This document shows positions 51,694-60,277 of a DNA stretch of 64,000 bases, one piece after another. Position numbers and translations under genes: made by a program. The number at the start of each line of letters is the position of its first letter. Position 1 is the stretch's first letter. The stretch comes from Bog-756 sp052326605 (GTDB lineage: Bacteria > Actinomycetota > Acidimicrobiia > Acidimicrobiales > RAAP-2): assembly GCA_052326605.1 (NCBI GenBank), contig JBKQMB010000092.1, positions 1 to 64,000 of the forward strand, given 5' to 3'. The notes under the pieces were generated by a model. It was not told the origin of the DNA. It worked only from the letters and a program-made list of their open reading frames with translations, and made no database searches.

Positions 51694-52896
51694 TCAGTCG
51701 CCGGCCAGGGTGGCGACCACGTCCACCAGCCGGTCGAGCTCCTCGTCGGTGTTGTAGTAGTGCGGTGATGCCCGGACCACGGCCTCAGGGTTGGGGGCAG
51801 CCATGTCGAGCCGGGCGAAGTGGGACTCGCTCACCGAGACGTTGATGCCGGTCGCCAGCGCGGCCTGCTTCACCCGTGCGGGCGTCGCAGCGTCCATGGT
51901 GAAGGTGACGATCCCCGAGCGGCGTTGCCCGCCGTCGTGGACGTGCACCCCGTCGAGGCCGGCCAGGGTGCCACGGAGTCGTTCGCCCAGGGCGCCCACA
52001 CATGCGGCGATGGAGTCGAGGCCGAGGGACAGGGCGTGGTCGATGGCCACCCCGAATCCGATGAAGGCGGCAACGGGCACCTCGAACTCGAGGAAGCGTT
52101 CGGCCCCGGGACGGAGCTCGAAGTGGTCGGCGTCGTACCAGAGGGCCGAGCTCCAGCTGATGCCCGGCGGCCGCAACCGCTCGGCGAAGGAGCGCTCCAC
52201 GTAGAGCAGCCCGGTGCCCCGGGGCCCGCGCAGCCACTTGCGGCCGGTGGCGGTGGCCACCTGGCAACCGATGGCACCGACGTCGACCTGCAGCTGGCCG
52301 ACACTCTGACAGGCATCGAGGAAGAAGGGGACCCCGGCCCGGCGAGAGGCCGCGCCGGCCTCCTCGACGGGATTGACCAGCCCGCGGTGCGTCCCGATGT
52401 GGGTGACGGCGACCAGTGCGACACCCCCGGGATCGAGAGCAGCCGCCAATGCGTCGAGGTCGACGGTGCCGTCGGCCATGCTCGGCACCACCTCGACGGT
52501 CGCTCCCGTCAGCTCGCAGACCTGCAGGAGCCCGAGGTAGTGGCTGTCGTGGGCCAGTCGGTCGGCCAGGATGCGCTGGTGGCGGGCGATGCCGCCCCCG
52601 TGGGCAAAGCCCCAGAGTGCCTTTGTCCACGACTGGGTGTCCGACCCGGTCACCACCACGTCGCCGTCGTCGGCACCGAGCAGGCGGGCTGCCGAGGAGC
52701 GCAGCGCCACCAGTCGATCGGCGACCGAGGCAGCGGCCTCATAGCCGCCCTGGGCCGCCTCGCGCCGGAGATGCCCCACCACGGCGTCGAGCGTCGCCTG
52801 TGTGGCGAGGGCGGCACCGGCGTTGTTGAGGTGGGCGATCCCCCGGCAGCCGGGGGTGGCCGAGCGTTCGGTCTCTACGTCGATGGGGCCGGGCAC
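51694..52896 (-). CDS. Class V aminotransferase (isopenicillin-N epimerase / cysteine desulfurase-like)
   Basis: A PLP enzyme of about 400 residues. HLNNAGAALAT is the conserved start, VVVTGSDTQSWTKALWG binds PLP, FFLDACQSVGQLQVDV holds the PLP-pyridine Asp, and the PLP Lys is in ATGRKWLRGPRG. It lacks the conserved Cys loop of true cysteine desulfurases, so an epimerase, lyase or amino-acid catabolic role is more likely. No ATG start exists; GTG 52896 or 52899 is proposed. It faces the amine oxidase (convergent) and is divergent from pdxH, which supplies PLP. Confidence 0.75.
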   Translation of the reverse strand: MPGPIDVETERSATPGCRGIAHLNNAGAALATQATLDAVVGHLRREAAQGGYEAAASVADRLVALRSSAARLLGADDGDVVVTGSDTQSWTKALWGFAHGGGIARHQRILADRLAHDSHYLGLLQVCELTGATVEVVPSMADGTVDLDALAAALDPGGVALVAVTHIGTHRGLVNPVEEAGAASRRAGVPFFLDACQSVGQLQVDVGAIGCQVATATGRKWLRGPRGTGLLYVERSFAERLRPPGISWSSALWYDADHFELRPGAERFLEFEVPVAAFIGFGVAIDHALSLGLDSIAACVGALGERLRGTLAGLDGVHVHDGGQRRSGIVTFTMDAATPARVKQAALATGINVSVSESHFARLDMAAPNPEAVVRASPHYYNTDEELDRLVDVVATLAGD

Positions 52897-52916
52897 CACC
52901 GCGGAGGCTAGCTGGG

Positions 52917-52964
52917 CAACCGCCCTCCCACTGGCTGGGGCCACCGCCCTCCCACTGGCTAGGG
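52917..52964 (+). repeat. 24-bp tandem duplication at the pdxH promoter
   Basis: Bases 52917-52940 and 52941-52964 match in 22 of 24 positions. The differences include the base that turns TGGGGC into TAGGGT in the downstream copy, which creates the -10 box used by pdxH (52960-52965). Confidence 0.8.
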
Positions 52965-52965
52965 T
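52960..52965 (+). promoter_or_regulatory. -10 box for leaderless pdxH
   Basis: TAGGGT is 6 bases from the ATG at 52972, the spacing that gives a transcript beginning at the start codon. There is no Shine-Dalgarno. Confidence 0.5.
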
Positions 52966-52971
52966 CGTTGC

Positions 52972-53583
52972 ATGACCGAAGTGCAAGAGCCGCTCGACGA
53001 AGGCACCGTCGATCCCGATCCGCTGGTCCAGTTCGGTCGATGGTACGAGCGGGCGGCGACCGTGACGGCCAGCCCCGAGGCCATGGCCGTGGCCACCGCC
53101 GATTCCGAGGGCCGTCCGTCGGTGCGCATGGTGCTGCTCAAGTCCTGGGGCGACGATGGATTCACGTTCTTCACCAACTATGACAGCCCCAAGGGCCATC
53201 AGCTGGCCGAGAACCCCCATGCCGCCCTCCTGTTCTACTGGGAGCCGCTGGGCTGCCAGGTGCGGATCGAGGGACCGGCCGACCGGACCGGCGCAGAGCA
53301 GTCCGACGCCTACTTCGCCACCAGGCCACACGCCAGCCAGGTCGGCGCCCATGCGTCCCGGCAGAGTTGGGCCATCGAGGACCGCGCTGCCCTCGACCGC
53401 CGGGTGGAGGAGCTCGAGACCGAGTACGCCGGACAGCCGGTGCCGCGGCCCCCGTGGTGGGGCGGGGTGCGGATCGCCCCGGTCTCCTTCGAGTTCTGGC
53501 AGCAACGCGACAACCGCCTGCACGACCGGCTCCGGTACACCCCGGATGGTGACGGGTGGAGCATCACCCGCCTCCAGCCCTGA
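52972..53583 (+). CDS. pdxH: Pyridoxamine 5'-phosphate oxidase
   Basis: A 203-residue FMN enzyme that converts pyridoxine/pyridoxamine phosphate into PLP. RPSVRMVLLKSWGDDGFTFFTNY and SPKGHQLAENPHAALLFYWEPL form the FMN-binding core. The C-terminal PVSFEFWQQRDNRLHDR with RYTPDG and WSITRLQP is the characteristic PNPOx dimerisation motif. The length is canonical. It is the first gene of this plus-strand group, and PLP would serve the aminotransferase next door. Confidence 0.95.
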   Translation: MTEVQEPLDEGTVDPDPLVQFGRWYERAATVTASPEAMAVATADSEGRPSVRMVLLKSWGDDGFTFFTNYDSPKGHQLAENPHAALLFYWEPLGCQVRIEGPADRTGAEQSDAYFATRPHASQVGAHASRQSWAIEDRAALDRRVEELETEYAGQPVPRPPWWGGVRIAPVSFEFWQQRDNRLHDRLRYTPDGDGWSITRLQP

Positions 53584-53610
53584 CCCGACCCGGGCCGGCC
53601 CCGGCACATC

Positions 53611-53646
53611 GGATCGGAAGGCAGGCGGGGATCGGAAGGCAGGCGG
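53611..53646 (+). repeat. Perfect 18-bp tandem duplication upstream of the acyl-CoA dehydrogenase
   Basis: GGATCGGAAGGCAGGCGG occurs twice without gap (53611-53628, 53629-53646), just before the -10 box at 53657. It may be a duplicated regulator site or a slippage product. Confidence 0.9.
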
Positions 53647-53656
53647 CCCTGCGCAG

Positions 53657-53662
53657 TATGTT
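53657..53662 (+). promoter_or_regulatory. -10 box for leaderless acyl-CoA dehydrogenase
   Basis: TATGTT fits TANNNT and is 6 bases from ATG 53669, identical in spacing to pdxH. Confidence 0.5.
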
Positions 53663-53668
53663 CTTGGC

Positions 53669-54865
53669 ATGGCAGACGATGCGTCCCTGGTGCACGATCG
53701 GACCAGCCAGCTCTTGGAAGAGCTCGATCCCCGGACGGTACCGGTCGAGGAGTTCCGCTCCCGCCAGTACGACCTGGGGCTGGCCTGGGTGGGCTTCCCC
53801 GAGGGCTATGGGGGCCTCGGCCTTCCCCCCGGGCTCCAGCGCGAGGCGGACCGGCGCCTCGGCGAGGCCGGTGCCCAGGGGCCCGGGGCGAGGGAGTTCT
53901 TCGGGCTGACCATGGCGGGGCCGACCGTGGTCACCCACGGGTCGGACGAGCTGCGCGAGCGCTTGCTCCGGAAGACGTTCACCGGCCAGGTGTCGTGGTG
54001 CCAGCTGTTCAGCGAGCCCGGATCGGGGTCGGACCTGGCCGGGCTGTATACCCGCGCCGTCCGCGACGGTGACGAGTGGGTCATCTCCGGCCAGAAGGTC
54101 TGGAACACCCTGGCCCACATCGCCGACCGGGGCATGCTGGTGGCGCGCACCGATCCCGAGGCGCCGAAGCACAAGGGCCTCACCTACTTCGCCCTGGACA
54201 TGCACGCCGACGGCGTCGAAGTGCGACCCCTGCGCCAGATGACCGGCGAGGCCGAATTCAACGAGGTCTACCTCACCGAGGTGCGGGTTCCCGACGCCGA
54301 TCGCATCGGAGACGTCGGCGAGGGCTGGCGGGTGGCCATGACGACGCTGTCCAACGAGCGCACCAGCATCGGCGGCGGGGGCGGGCCGCCCACCCGAGGA
54401 TCGGGCTCGATCGCCGAGGCGCTGCGGATCTGGCAGAGCGAGGGGTTCCGGCAGAACCCGGTCGACCGCGACCGCCTGACGAAGCTGTGGATCGAATGGG
54501 AGGTCCTGCGCCTGACCAACATGCGGGCCGGCCAGAACCGGAAGGCCGGCAACCCGGGCCCCGAGGGCTCGATCGCCAAGCTGATGTTCGCCGAGGTCAA
54601 CATGCGCATCTACGAACTGTGCGTGGACCTGCTCGGCTCGGACGCCCTGGTCGGCTACGACTACACCATGCGCCGGGCCGAGGCCCTCGGCCTGATCGGC
54701 CCCCCGGGCTCCGCCCGCAAGATGTTCATCAGGTCGCGTGCCAACTCGATCGAGGGCGGCACCTCGGAGATCCAGCGGAACATCCTCGGGGAGCGGATCC
54801 TCGGGCTGCCCGGCGACGTCCGGGTCGACAAGGAGATGGCATGGTCGAAGGTGCCGCGGAGTTGA
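53669..54865 (+). CDS. Acyl-CoA dehydrogenase
   Basis: A 398-residue FAD enzyme that puts a double bond into acyl-CoA thioesters. LFSEPGSGSDLAGL and WVISGQKVWNTLAH are the FAD/substrate motifs, and RSRANSIEGGTSEIQRNILGERILGLP is the conserved C-terminal segment. The usual catalytic Glu of medium-chain enzymes is not at the standard distance, so it may belong to the distant actinobacterial (FadE-like, possibly heteromeric or steroid-related) group. It is followed 61 bases later by a thioesterase. Confidence 0.88.
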   Translation: MADDASLVHDRTSQLLEELDPRTVPVEEFRSRQYDLGLAWVGFPEGYGGLGLPPGLQREADRRLGEAGAQGPGAREFFGLTMAGPTVVTHGSDELRERLLRKTFTGQVSWCQLFSEPGSGSDLAGLYTRAVRDGDEWVISGQKVWNTLAHIADRGMLVARTDPEAPKHKGLTYFALDMHADGVEVRPLRQMTGEAEFNEVYLTEVRVPDADRIGDVGEGWRVAMTTLSNERTSIGGGGGPPTRGSGSIAEALRIWQSEGFRQNPVDRDRLTKLWIEWEVLRLTNMRAGQNRKAGNPGPEGSIAKLMFAEVNMRIYELCVDLLGSDALVGYDYTMRRAEALGLIGPPGSARKMFIRSRANSIEGGTSEIQRNILGERILGLPGDVRVDKEMAWSKVPRS

Positions 54866-54926
54866 GGTCGAGGCCCGCCGATGGCCCCGGGCCCGGCGTG
54901 GGCCGCGCGCCCGACATTTCGACCCG

Positions 54927-55736
54927 GTGACGGACGCCCGCGAGTTTCTCGGCATGCAGCCGGTCGGCGACGATCTCCACTGGCGGCTCGCCGTCGTCCC
55001 GGAACTGACGACGCCGGGCAACTTCCTCTTCGGAGGGTGTGGCCTGGGCGCGGCGCTGGTTGCCCTCGAGGCGGCCTCGGGCCGGCCCACGGTGTGGTCG
55101 ACGGCCCAGTACCTGTCCTATGCGCCGACCGACTCGGTCCTCGACCTTACCGTCACGCTGGCTGCCGAGGGCCGTCGTGTCACCCAGGGCCGGGTCGTGG
55201 GCTACGTCGGCGACACCGAGATCCTCACGGTGAACGCTGCGGTGGGCTCGCCCGGGAGGCTCGCGGCCGACGGGGTGTGGGTGACGCCGCCGGATGTCCC
55301 CCCGCCGCAGGAGTGCCTGCCCCGCAGGCTTCCCTTTGTCACCTCCGCGTCGATCTTCGACCGCATCGAGGTGCGGGTCGCCCGTGGCCGGAGCTTCGAG
55401 GAGATCAGCGCCGGGCCTCCGACCCCGGGCGACCCGGACAGCGCCCTGTGGGCCCGGGTGCCCGGGCACCTCGAGCCGTCGGCGGCCACCCTGGCCATCA
55501 TCGGTGACTACGTCTCGGGCGGGGTGTCCCAGCCCCTGGGCCGCCGGGTGATGTCCCGGAGCCTCGACAACACCCTGCGGGTGGTCCGTCTCGATCCGAC
55601 GGAGTGGGTCCTCTGCGACATCCGGATGCAGGCACTGGTCGACGGCTACGGCCAGGGCATCGCCTACCTCTGGTCGGAGCAGGGGTCACTGCTGGCCACC
55701 GCCAGCCAGTCGATGAGCGTGCGCTTCTGGGAGTAG
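54927..55736 (+). CDS. Acyl-CoA thioesterase (TesB-like, double hotdog)
   Basis: A 269-residue protein with two hotdog folds. The N-terminal ELTTPGNFLFGGCGLGAALVALEAA and TAQYLSYAPTDSVLDLTV, and C-terminal SRSLDNTLRVVR with TEWVLCDIRMQALVDGYGQG, fit TesB-type thioesterases. It would hydrolyse acyl-CoA to a free acid and CoA, related to the preceding dehydrogenase. GTG 54927 is chosen since the fold starts there. No strong Shine-Dalgarno is seen. Confidence 0.78.
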   Translation: MTDAREFLGMQPVGDDLHWRLAVVPELTTPGNFLFGGCGLGAALVALEAASGRPTVWSTAQYLSYAPTDSVLDLTVTLAAEGRRVTQGRVVGYVGDTEILTVNAAVGSPGRLAADGVWVTPPDVPPPQECLPRRLPFVTSASIFDRIEVRVARGRSFEEISAGPPTPGDPDSALWARVPGHLEPSAATLAIIGDYVSGGVSQPLGRRVMSRSLDNTLRVVRLDPTEWVLCDIRMQALVDGYGQGIAYLWSEQGSLLATASQSMSVRFWE

Positions 55737-55839
55737 CCCGGTGAACGAGGACGCGGGTGCCGGCTCCGCTGACGGAACGGGTTGGAACGGACCGCGGCCC
55801 GTAGTGTTGCGGCACGCGGGGTATCGAGAGGGAGAACCG

Positions 55840-56889
55840 ATGAAGATCAGCACGATGCTCAGCTACTCCGGCGGATTCCGGCAAGCGGCCGCACAGGTCG
55901 CCGAGTTCGAGAAAGCCGGGTTGGACCTGGTGTGGGTGGCAGAGGCCTACGGTTTCGACGGGCCCAGCCTGATGGGGTATCTGGCCGCTCTCACCGAACG
56001 GGTGGAGATCGGCTCGGCCATCCTCCCCATCTACACGAGGACCCCCACCCTGATCGCCATGACCGCCGCCGGCTTGGACTCGCTGTCCGACGGCCGGTTC
56101 CACCTCGGGTTGGGCTCGTCGGGGCCCCAGGTCATCGAGGGGTGGCACGGGGTGCCCTTCTCGGCCCCGATCGGGCGCACCCGCGAGATCATCGACGTGT
56201 GCCGCAAGGTGTGGGCCCGGGAGGGGCCGCTCGTCCACGAGGGCACGTACTACAACATGCCGCTGCCGCCAGGCGAGGGGACGGGCCTGGGGAAGGCGCT
56301 GAAGATCATCGCCCACCCGGTGCGTGCGTCCATCCCCATCTGGATCGCCGCACTCGGTGAGAAGAATGTGGCCATGACCGCGGAGGTGGCCGACGGATGG
56401 ATCCCGATGCTCTTCGTGCCCGAGAAGGCCCGGGCGGTCTGGGGCCCCTCCCTCGATGCCGGCGAGGCCAAGCGCGACCCGACCCTCGGGCCCCTGCAGA
56501 TCACCGTGGGCGGGATGCTGGCCATCGGCGAGGGCGACGAGGTCGTCGCGTTGCGCGATCTGGCCCGGCCCATGGTGGCGCTCTACGTGGGCGGCATGGG
56601 GGCGAAGGGGCAGAACTTCTACAACGACGTGGTGCGGCGCTACGGCTTCGAGGAGGAGGCCGAGAAGATCCAGGACCTGTACCTGAGCGGCAAGAAGGCA
56701 GAAGCCGAGGCGCTGGTTCCCGACGAACTGCTCGAGGCCACGTCCCTCTGTGGTCCCGAGAGCTATGTGGCCGAGCGCATCGCCGCCTTCGCTGAGGCGG
56801 GCGCCACCCACCTCCAGGTGATCCCGGTGCCGCTCGGCGATCAGAAGCCGGTCGAGCTGATCGCCAAGGTCAAGGAGCTGGCCGGCTGA
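55840..56889 (+). CDS. LLM-class flavin (probably F420-dependent) oxidoreductase
   Basis: A 349-residue TIM-barrel of the bacterial luciferase-like family. LVWVAEAYGFDGPSLMGYLA and SAILPIYTRTPTLIAMTAAGLD line the coenzyme pocket, and RFHLGLGSSGPQVIEGWHG is the diagnostic LLM loop. The pattern is typical of F420-dependent actinobacterial enzymes such as the methylenetetrahydromethanopterin reductase-like group, but the cofactor is inferred. ATG 55840 has a GAGGGAG site, with TAGTGT further upstream as a likely -10. Confidence 0.85.
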   Translation: MKISTMLSYSGGFRQAAAQVAEFEKAGLDLVWVAEAYGFDGPSLMGYLAALTERVEIGSAILPIYTRTPTLIAMTAAGLDSLSDGRFHLGLGSSGPQVIEGWHGVPFSAPIGRTREIIDVCRKVWAREGPLVHEGTYYNMPLPPGEGTGLGKALKIIAHPVRASIPIWIAALGEKNVAMTAEVADGWIPMLFVPEKARAVWGPSLDAGEAKRDPTLGPLQITVGGMLAIGEGDEVVALRDLARPMVALYVGGMGAKGQNFYNDVVRRYGFEEEAEKIQDLYLSGKKAEAEALVPDELLEATSLCGPESYVAERIAAFAEAGATHLQVIPVPLGDQKPVELIAKVKELAG

Positions 56890-56916
56890 GCGTCACCAGC
56901 TCCGGGGTCGCCATCC

Positions 56917-57759
56917 TCACAGGTCATGCGCGGTCCCCTCGACCGCCACGACGACCCGGGGATCGGTGTGGTCGAGATAGCGGACGGCGAGCGCGTCGAG
57001 TACCTCGTCGGTGCGGCCGGGGCTGTGGTGGAACAGCAGCACCGTGCCCACGCTGGCCTCGGCTCCCAGGGCAACGGCATACTCGATGGCCGAGTGCCCG
57101 AAGGCGGCTCCTTCGGGGAGTTCATCGGCCGTGAGCAGTGCGTCGTGGACCAGTAGGTCCACGCCTTCGACCAGATCCACGACGTTCTTCGGGTAGCCAC
57201 CCCAACCCGTCGGCCCCGGGCCGTACAGGGTGGGGCAGTGGTCGGGGATGTAGGCCATGGCGGACTCGCCGTCGGAGATGCGGTAGCCGAAAGTGGTCCC
57301 CCCCTTGTGGGCCACCTCGGTGGCCGTCACCGAGAATCGCTCGAATTCGTGGGCACCGGCCTCCAGGGACGAAAAGGTCCAGTCACCACGCAGGCCTTCG
57401 GGGCCGATGGGGAAGTTGGGTGGCGACATCATCCGGCCCAGCGTCTCGGCTGCCCCGGTGCCATCGGCCTGGGCCGGCAGGAACAGGTCGGTGCGGGCAT
57501 CGCCCCGGTCGATCGAGGTGCAGAAAGGTAGGCCTTCCACGTGGTCCCAGTGGAGATGGGACAGCAGGATGGTGCCGTCGAAGGGGGCGCCGTCGAGGGT
57601 CGTGCCCAGACCTCGGATTCCCGTTCCGGCGTCGAGCACCAACGATGGCGCGGCGCCGTCATGGGCGAGGGCCAGGCACGAGGTGTTGCCGCCGTAGTTG
57701 ACGAAGTCGCACCCCGGGGTCGGGATCGAGCCACGAACGCCGAGCAGGTGGACCCGCAC
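56917..57759 (-). CDS. MBL-fold metal hydrolase (RNase Z / PhnP-like)
   Basis: A 280-residue MBL-fold protein. VRGSIPTPG at the N-terminus, LDAGTGIRGLG, the metal motif LLSHLHWDHVEGLPF, then SAMAYIPDHCP and VHDALLTADELP give the expected ligands, with LFHHSPGRTDEVLD near the end. It is a phosphodiesterase-like subgroup rather than a beta-lactamase. GTG 57759 lies 2 bases after the upstream gene, so it is coupled to the cyclic-nucleotide-binding protein. A role in cleaving cyclic nucleotides is possible but unproven. Confidence 0.82.
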   Translation of the reverse strand: MRVHLLGVRGSIPTPGCDFVNYGGNTSCLALAHDGAAPSLVLDAGTGIRGLGTTLDGAPFDGTILLSHLHWDHVEGLPFCTSIDRGDARTDLFLPAQADGTGAAETLGRMMSPPNFPIGPEGLRGDWTFSSLEAGAHEFERFSVTATEVAHKGGTTFGYRISDGESAMAYIPDHCPTLYGPGPTGWGGYPKNVVDLVEGVDLLVHDALLTADELPEGAAFGHSAIEYAVALGAEASVGTVLLFHHSPGRTDEVLDALAVRYLDHTDPRVVVAVEGTAHDL

Positions 57760-57761
57760 CC

Positions 57762-58763
57762 CTATTCCCGCAGGTCTTCGTTCCGGTGACCTTTGGTCAG
57801 TTCTTTCAGCTGCGCCGGGTCCATCACCGAGTGCGCCGCCACCGCAACTCGGCAGGGGGTCACGGCCACCAGCGTCGAGGTCCGTCCGCCACCTTCGTTT
57901 CCTGAGCGCTCCCCCAATACTGCGCCGGGCCCGTACTCAGCGAGACGCTCACCACCCTTTTCGACCCTCATCACCCCGTCGAGAACGAGGAAGACCTCGG
58001 TTCCGCCCTCGCCTTCGGTCACCAGGGCGTCGCCGGCGGCCACCTTGCGGATCTTCGGCTTGCTCCCGTCACCCATCATGTGTGCCGAGAGCGAGCGCTC
58101 GAGAGCCGATTCGACTGCGGTGATCAGGGCGGGGGAGTCCTGATCTCCCCATGGGGTGTGCTTGCCGAACGACTTGCGGTACCAGTCGCGGAAGTCGGTG
58201 AGCCCCGACTTGGCCGCCAGGTGACCCTCGCCGTCGTAGATCCAGTGCCGGGGGAATCGACTCGCCCCCTGCACCTCGAACTCGGGAGGCTTCTCTGAGT
58301 ACAGGGTGAGGCTCAGCGTCGACCACACCAGTGGAGCCTGCCACTGGATGAACGGCCGCCGACGAACTCTGCGTGGGGCCGGTAACCCGGTCCGACCCCC
58401 GGAGGTCTGGGTGAACCGGACCCATCCGTCGCCCACCTCGGGCGGGGCTTGGAGGTCGGGCAGGGCCACAGCCTCGAACTCGTGATGCAGCCCAGCGAGC
58501 CCGACCGTGGTGGAGCCCATCAAGCCACCCCCCGAGTAGCCGCAGTCGGTGACCCGTGCGCCCTCGCCCAACTCCATCCACGCCGAAAGGACATTGGCGA
58601 AGCGGAACCGGTCGGTCGTTCTCAGGAGCTCGATGTCCTCGATGACATCAGGCGGCGGCTCGTCGTAGTGGGTGAACCCCGCGTCGAAGGCCACCCGGGT
58701 CCCGCCACGCACTGCTTCTGAGGGAATCCATGACAATGTGGTCACTGAGCTTTCGATCCGCAT
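57762..58763 (-). CDS. Cyclic-nucleotide-binding domain protein
   Basis: A 333-residue protein. Residues ~1-215 form an uncharacterised domain (no name recognised). Residues ~225-325 are a cNMP-binding domain, with KIRKVAAGDALVTEGEGGTEVFLVLDG and the phosphate-binding cassette in YGPGAVLGERSGNEGGGRTSTLVAV, where the Glu and Arg-Thr are conserved. It should bind cAMP or cGMP. There is no HTH, so it is not a Crp-type regulator. The ATG at 58763 is used; GTG 58769 is an alternative. It is divergent from a cyclase hybrid. Confidence 0.8.
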   Translation of the reverse strand: MRIESSVTTLSWIPSEAVRGGTRVAFDAGFTHYDEPPPDVIEDIELLRTTDRFRFANVLSAWMELGEGARVTDCGYSGGGLMGSTTVGLAGLHHEFEAVALPDLQAPPEVGDGWVRFTQTSGGRTGLPAPRRVRRRPFIQWQAPLVWSTLSLTLYSEKPPEFEVQGASRFPRHWIYDGEGHLAAKSGLTDFRDWYRKSFGKHTPWGDQDSPALITAVESALERSLSAHMMGDGSKPKIRKVAAGDALVTEGEGGTEVFLVLDGVMRVEKGGERLAEYGPGAVLGERSGNEGGGRTSTLVAVTPCRVAVAAHSVMDPAQLKELTKGHRNEDLRE

Positions 58764-58896
58764 GCTGACACATTGCCGGCGGCGAGGCCTTCCCACCAGT
58801 GTGGTCCCCTGCTTCATGTGGTGTAGCTGGCACTACCGAGGATTGGGTGCTTCCGCCCTGTGACGGTGGCGGCCGATATGGGACAACTGCCTCATC
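58764..58896. promoter_or_regulatory. Divergent promoter region between cNMP-binding and cyclase genes
   Basis: A 133-base gap serving both genes. It contains an inverted pair GTAG-N6-CTAC near 58822-58835. I saw no clear Crp consensus (TGTGA-N6-TCACA) and no exact TANNNT at leaderless spacing. Confidence 0.3.
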
Positions 58897-60276
58897 ATGG
58901 TTACCGAGGACCAACCGGACGCCAGCATCACCGTCTTCCTGGCTGATGACAACGTCATCGTCCGGGAGGGTGTCCGTACGCTCCTCGAGAGACAGAGCGA
59001 TCTTCATGTGGTCGGTGTCGCCGAGGACTACGACACGCTGGTCGAGGGGGTCATGGCCACCGAGCCGCACGTACTGGTCACCGACATCCGCATGCCGCCG
59101 ACCTTCCAGCGCGAGGGGATCGAGGCGGCCAGGGAGGTACGCCAACGCCGCCCGGGTACCGGCGTGGTCATCCTGTCCCAGTACGACGATCCCGAGTACG
59201 CCATCTCGCTGGTGGCCGAAGGGTCCGCTGGTTACGGTTACCTGCTCAAGGATCACATCGCCGAGGGCAATCAACTGGTAGACGCGGTGCGTGCCGTGGC
59301 CACCGGTGGTACCGCTCTCGACCCTTCGATCGTTGACGCCCTGGTGAGTCCCGTAACAACCCATGGCGGCCTCACCGCCTCGGAGGAGTCGTTGTTGGGC
59401 TGGGTGGCGGAAGGTAAGCCGATCAAGGCGATCGCCGCGGTCCAGCGGACCACACCCGAGGCCGTCGATGCCCAGGTCGAGGCGCTCTTCGTCAAACTGG
59501 CCCAAGGGGTCTCGGCGGGGACCGAGGGAGCTATCCGCAGGCTGCGGCTTCTCCACCAGTGCATCGTCGATCGGGAGGAGCAAGGCGAGTCGTTGTCGCG
59601 ACTCCTCCCCGGTGGCCTGGCGGAGAAGCTGCGGCTGGATGGCCGGGAGATCGGACGGACCGAAGTGGTTGAGGTCACCGTTCTGATGAGTGACATCCGT
59701 TCCTACTCGACCATCGCCGAGCATGCCGATCCGAGCCAGTTGGCCGGACAGCTCAATACCCACCGCGCCGCCATGAACGAGGCGATCCTCGGTCAAGGTG
59801 GAACGATCATGCAGTTCGTCGGAGATGCGGTGATGGCGGTGTTCGGCGCCCCATTCTCCCAGCCCGACCACGCCGACCGGGCGCTGATCGCCGCGGCCGA
59901 TGCCCATCGCCTCCAAGCGGAGGTCAACGCCAGATGGGAGCGAGACGGCCTGCCGGCGTTCGGACTGGGAATGGGGCTGTCCACCGGTGAGGCCGCCGCT
60001 GCTCTCCTCGGTTCCGAGGAGCGACTCGAGTACACCCTGGTCGGAGACACGGTGAATCTGTCCCAACGCCTGCAACAACTGGCCGATTCGGGGGAGACTG
60101 TGTTGAGCCAGGCGACCATGGAAGCGTTGGCGGAACCGGTGGAGGCGACACGCTTGCCCGAGCAATTGGTAAAAGGGAGGGACACGCCCGTACGAGCATG
60201 GCGCGTCGCCCGCCAGGCCCCGGTAGTCGCCGTCCTCGCCAATTCGGATACCAGCCGACTGCGAGCGGAGAGATGA
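58897..60276 (+). CDS. Response regulator with HTH and class III cyclase domains
   Basis: A 459-residue hybrid. Residues ~10-125 are a receiver (FLADDNVIVREG acid pair, phospho-Asp in VTDIRMPP, Lys in YLLKDH). Residues ~160-205 are a LuxR-like helix-turn-helix (LTASEESLLGWVAEGKPIKA). Residues ~260-420 are the cyclase (VLMSDIRSYS, MQFVGDAVMAVFGAP, VGDTVNLSQRLQQLA). Both metal Asp and the Asn/Arg pair are present, but the adenine-selecting Lys before the second Asp is Gln (MQFVGD). Substrate choice or activity may therefore differ. It is first of a unit with the ATPase and kinase genes. Confidence 0.87.
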   Translation: MVTEDQPDASITVFLADDNVIVREGVRTLLERQSDLHVVGVAEDYDTLVEGVMATEPHVLVTDIRMPPTFQREGIEAAREVRQRRPGTGVVILSQYDDPEYAISLVAEGSAGYGYLLKDHIAEGNQLVDAVRAVATGGTALDPSIVDALVSPVTTHGGLTASEESLLGWVAEGKPIKAIAAVQRTTPEAVDAQVEALFVKLAQGVSAGTEGAIRRLRLLHQCIVDREEQGESLSRLLPGGLAEKLRLDGREIGRTEVVEVTVLMSDIRSYSTIAEHADPSQLAGQLNTHRAAMNEAILGQGGTIMQFVGDAVMAVFGAPFSQPDHADRALIAAADAHRLQAEVNARWERDGLPAFGLGMGLSTGEAAAALLGSEERLEYTLVGDTVNLSQRLQQLADSGETVLSQATMEALAEPVEATRLPEQLVKGRDTPVRAWRVARQAPVVAVLANSDTSRLRAER

Positions 60277-60277
60277 G

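Noticed and set aside
53564..55090. 508-codon minus-strand frame across the acyl-CoA dehydrogenase
   Set aside because: Shadow of a well-supported gene, with no domain or ribosome site.
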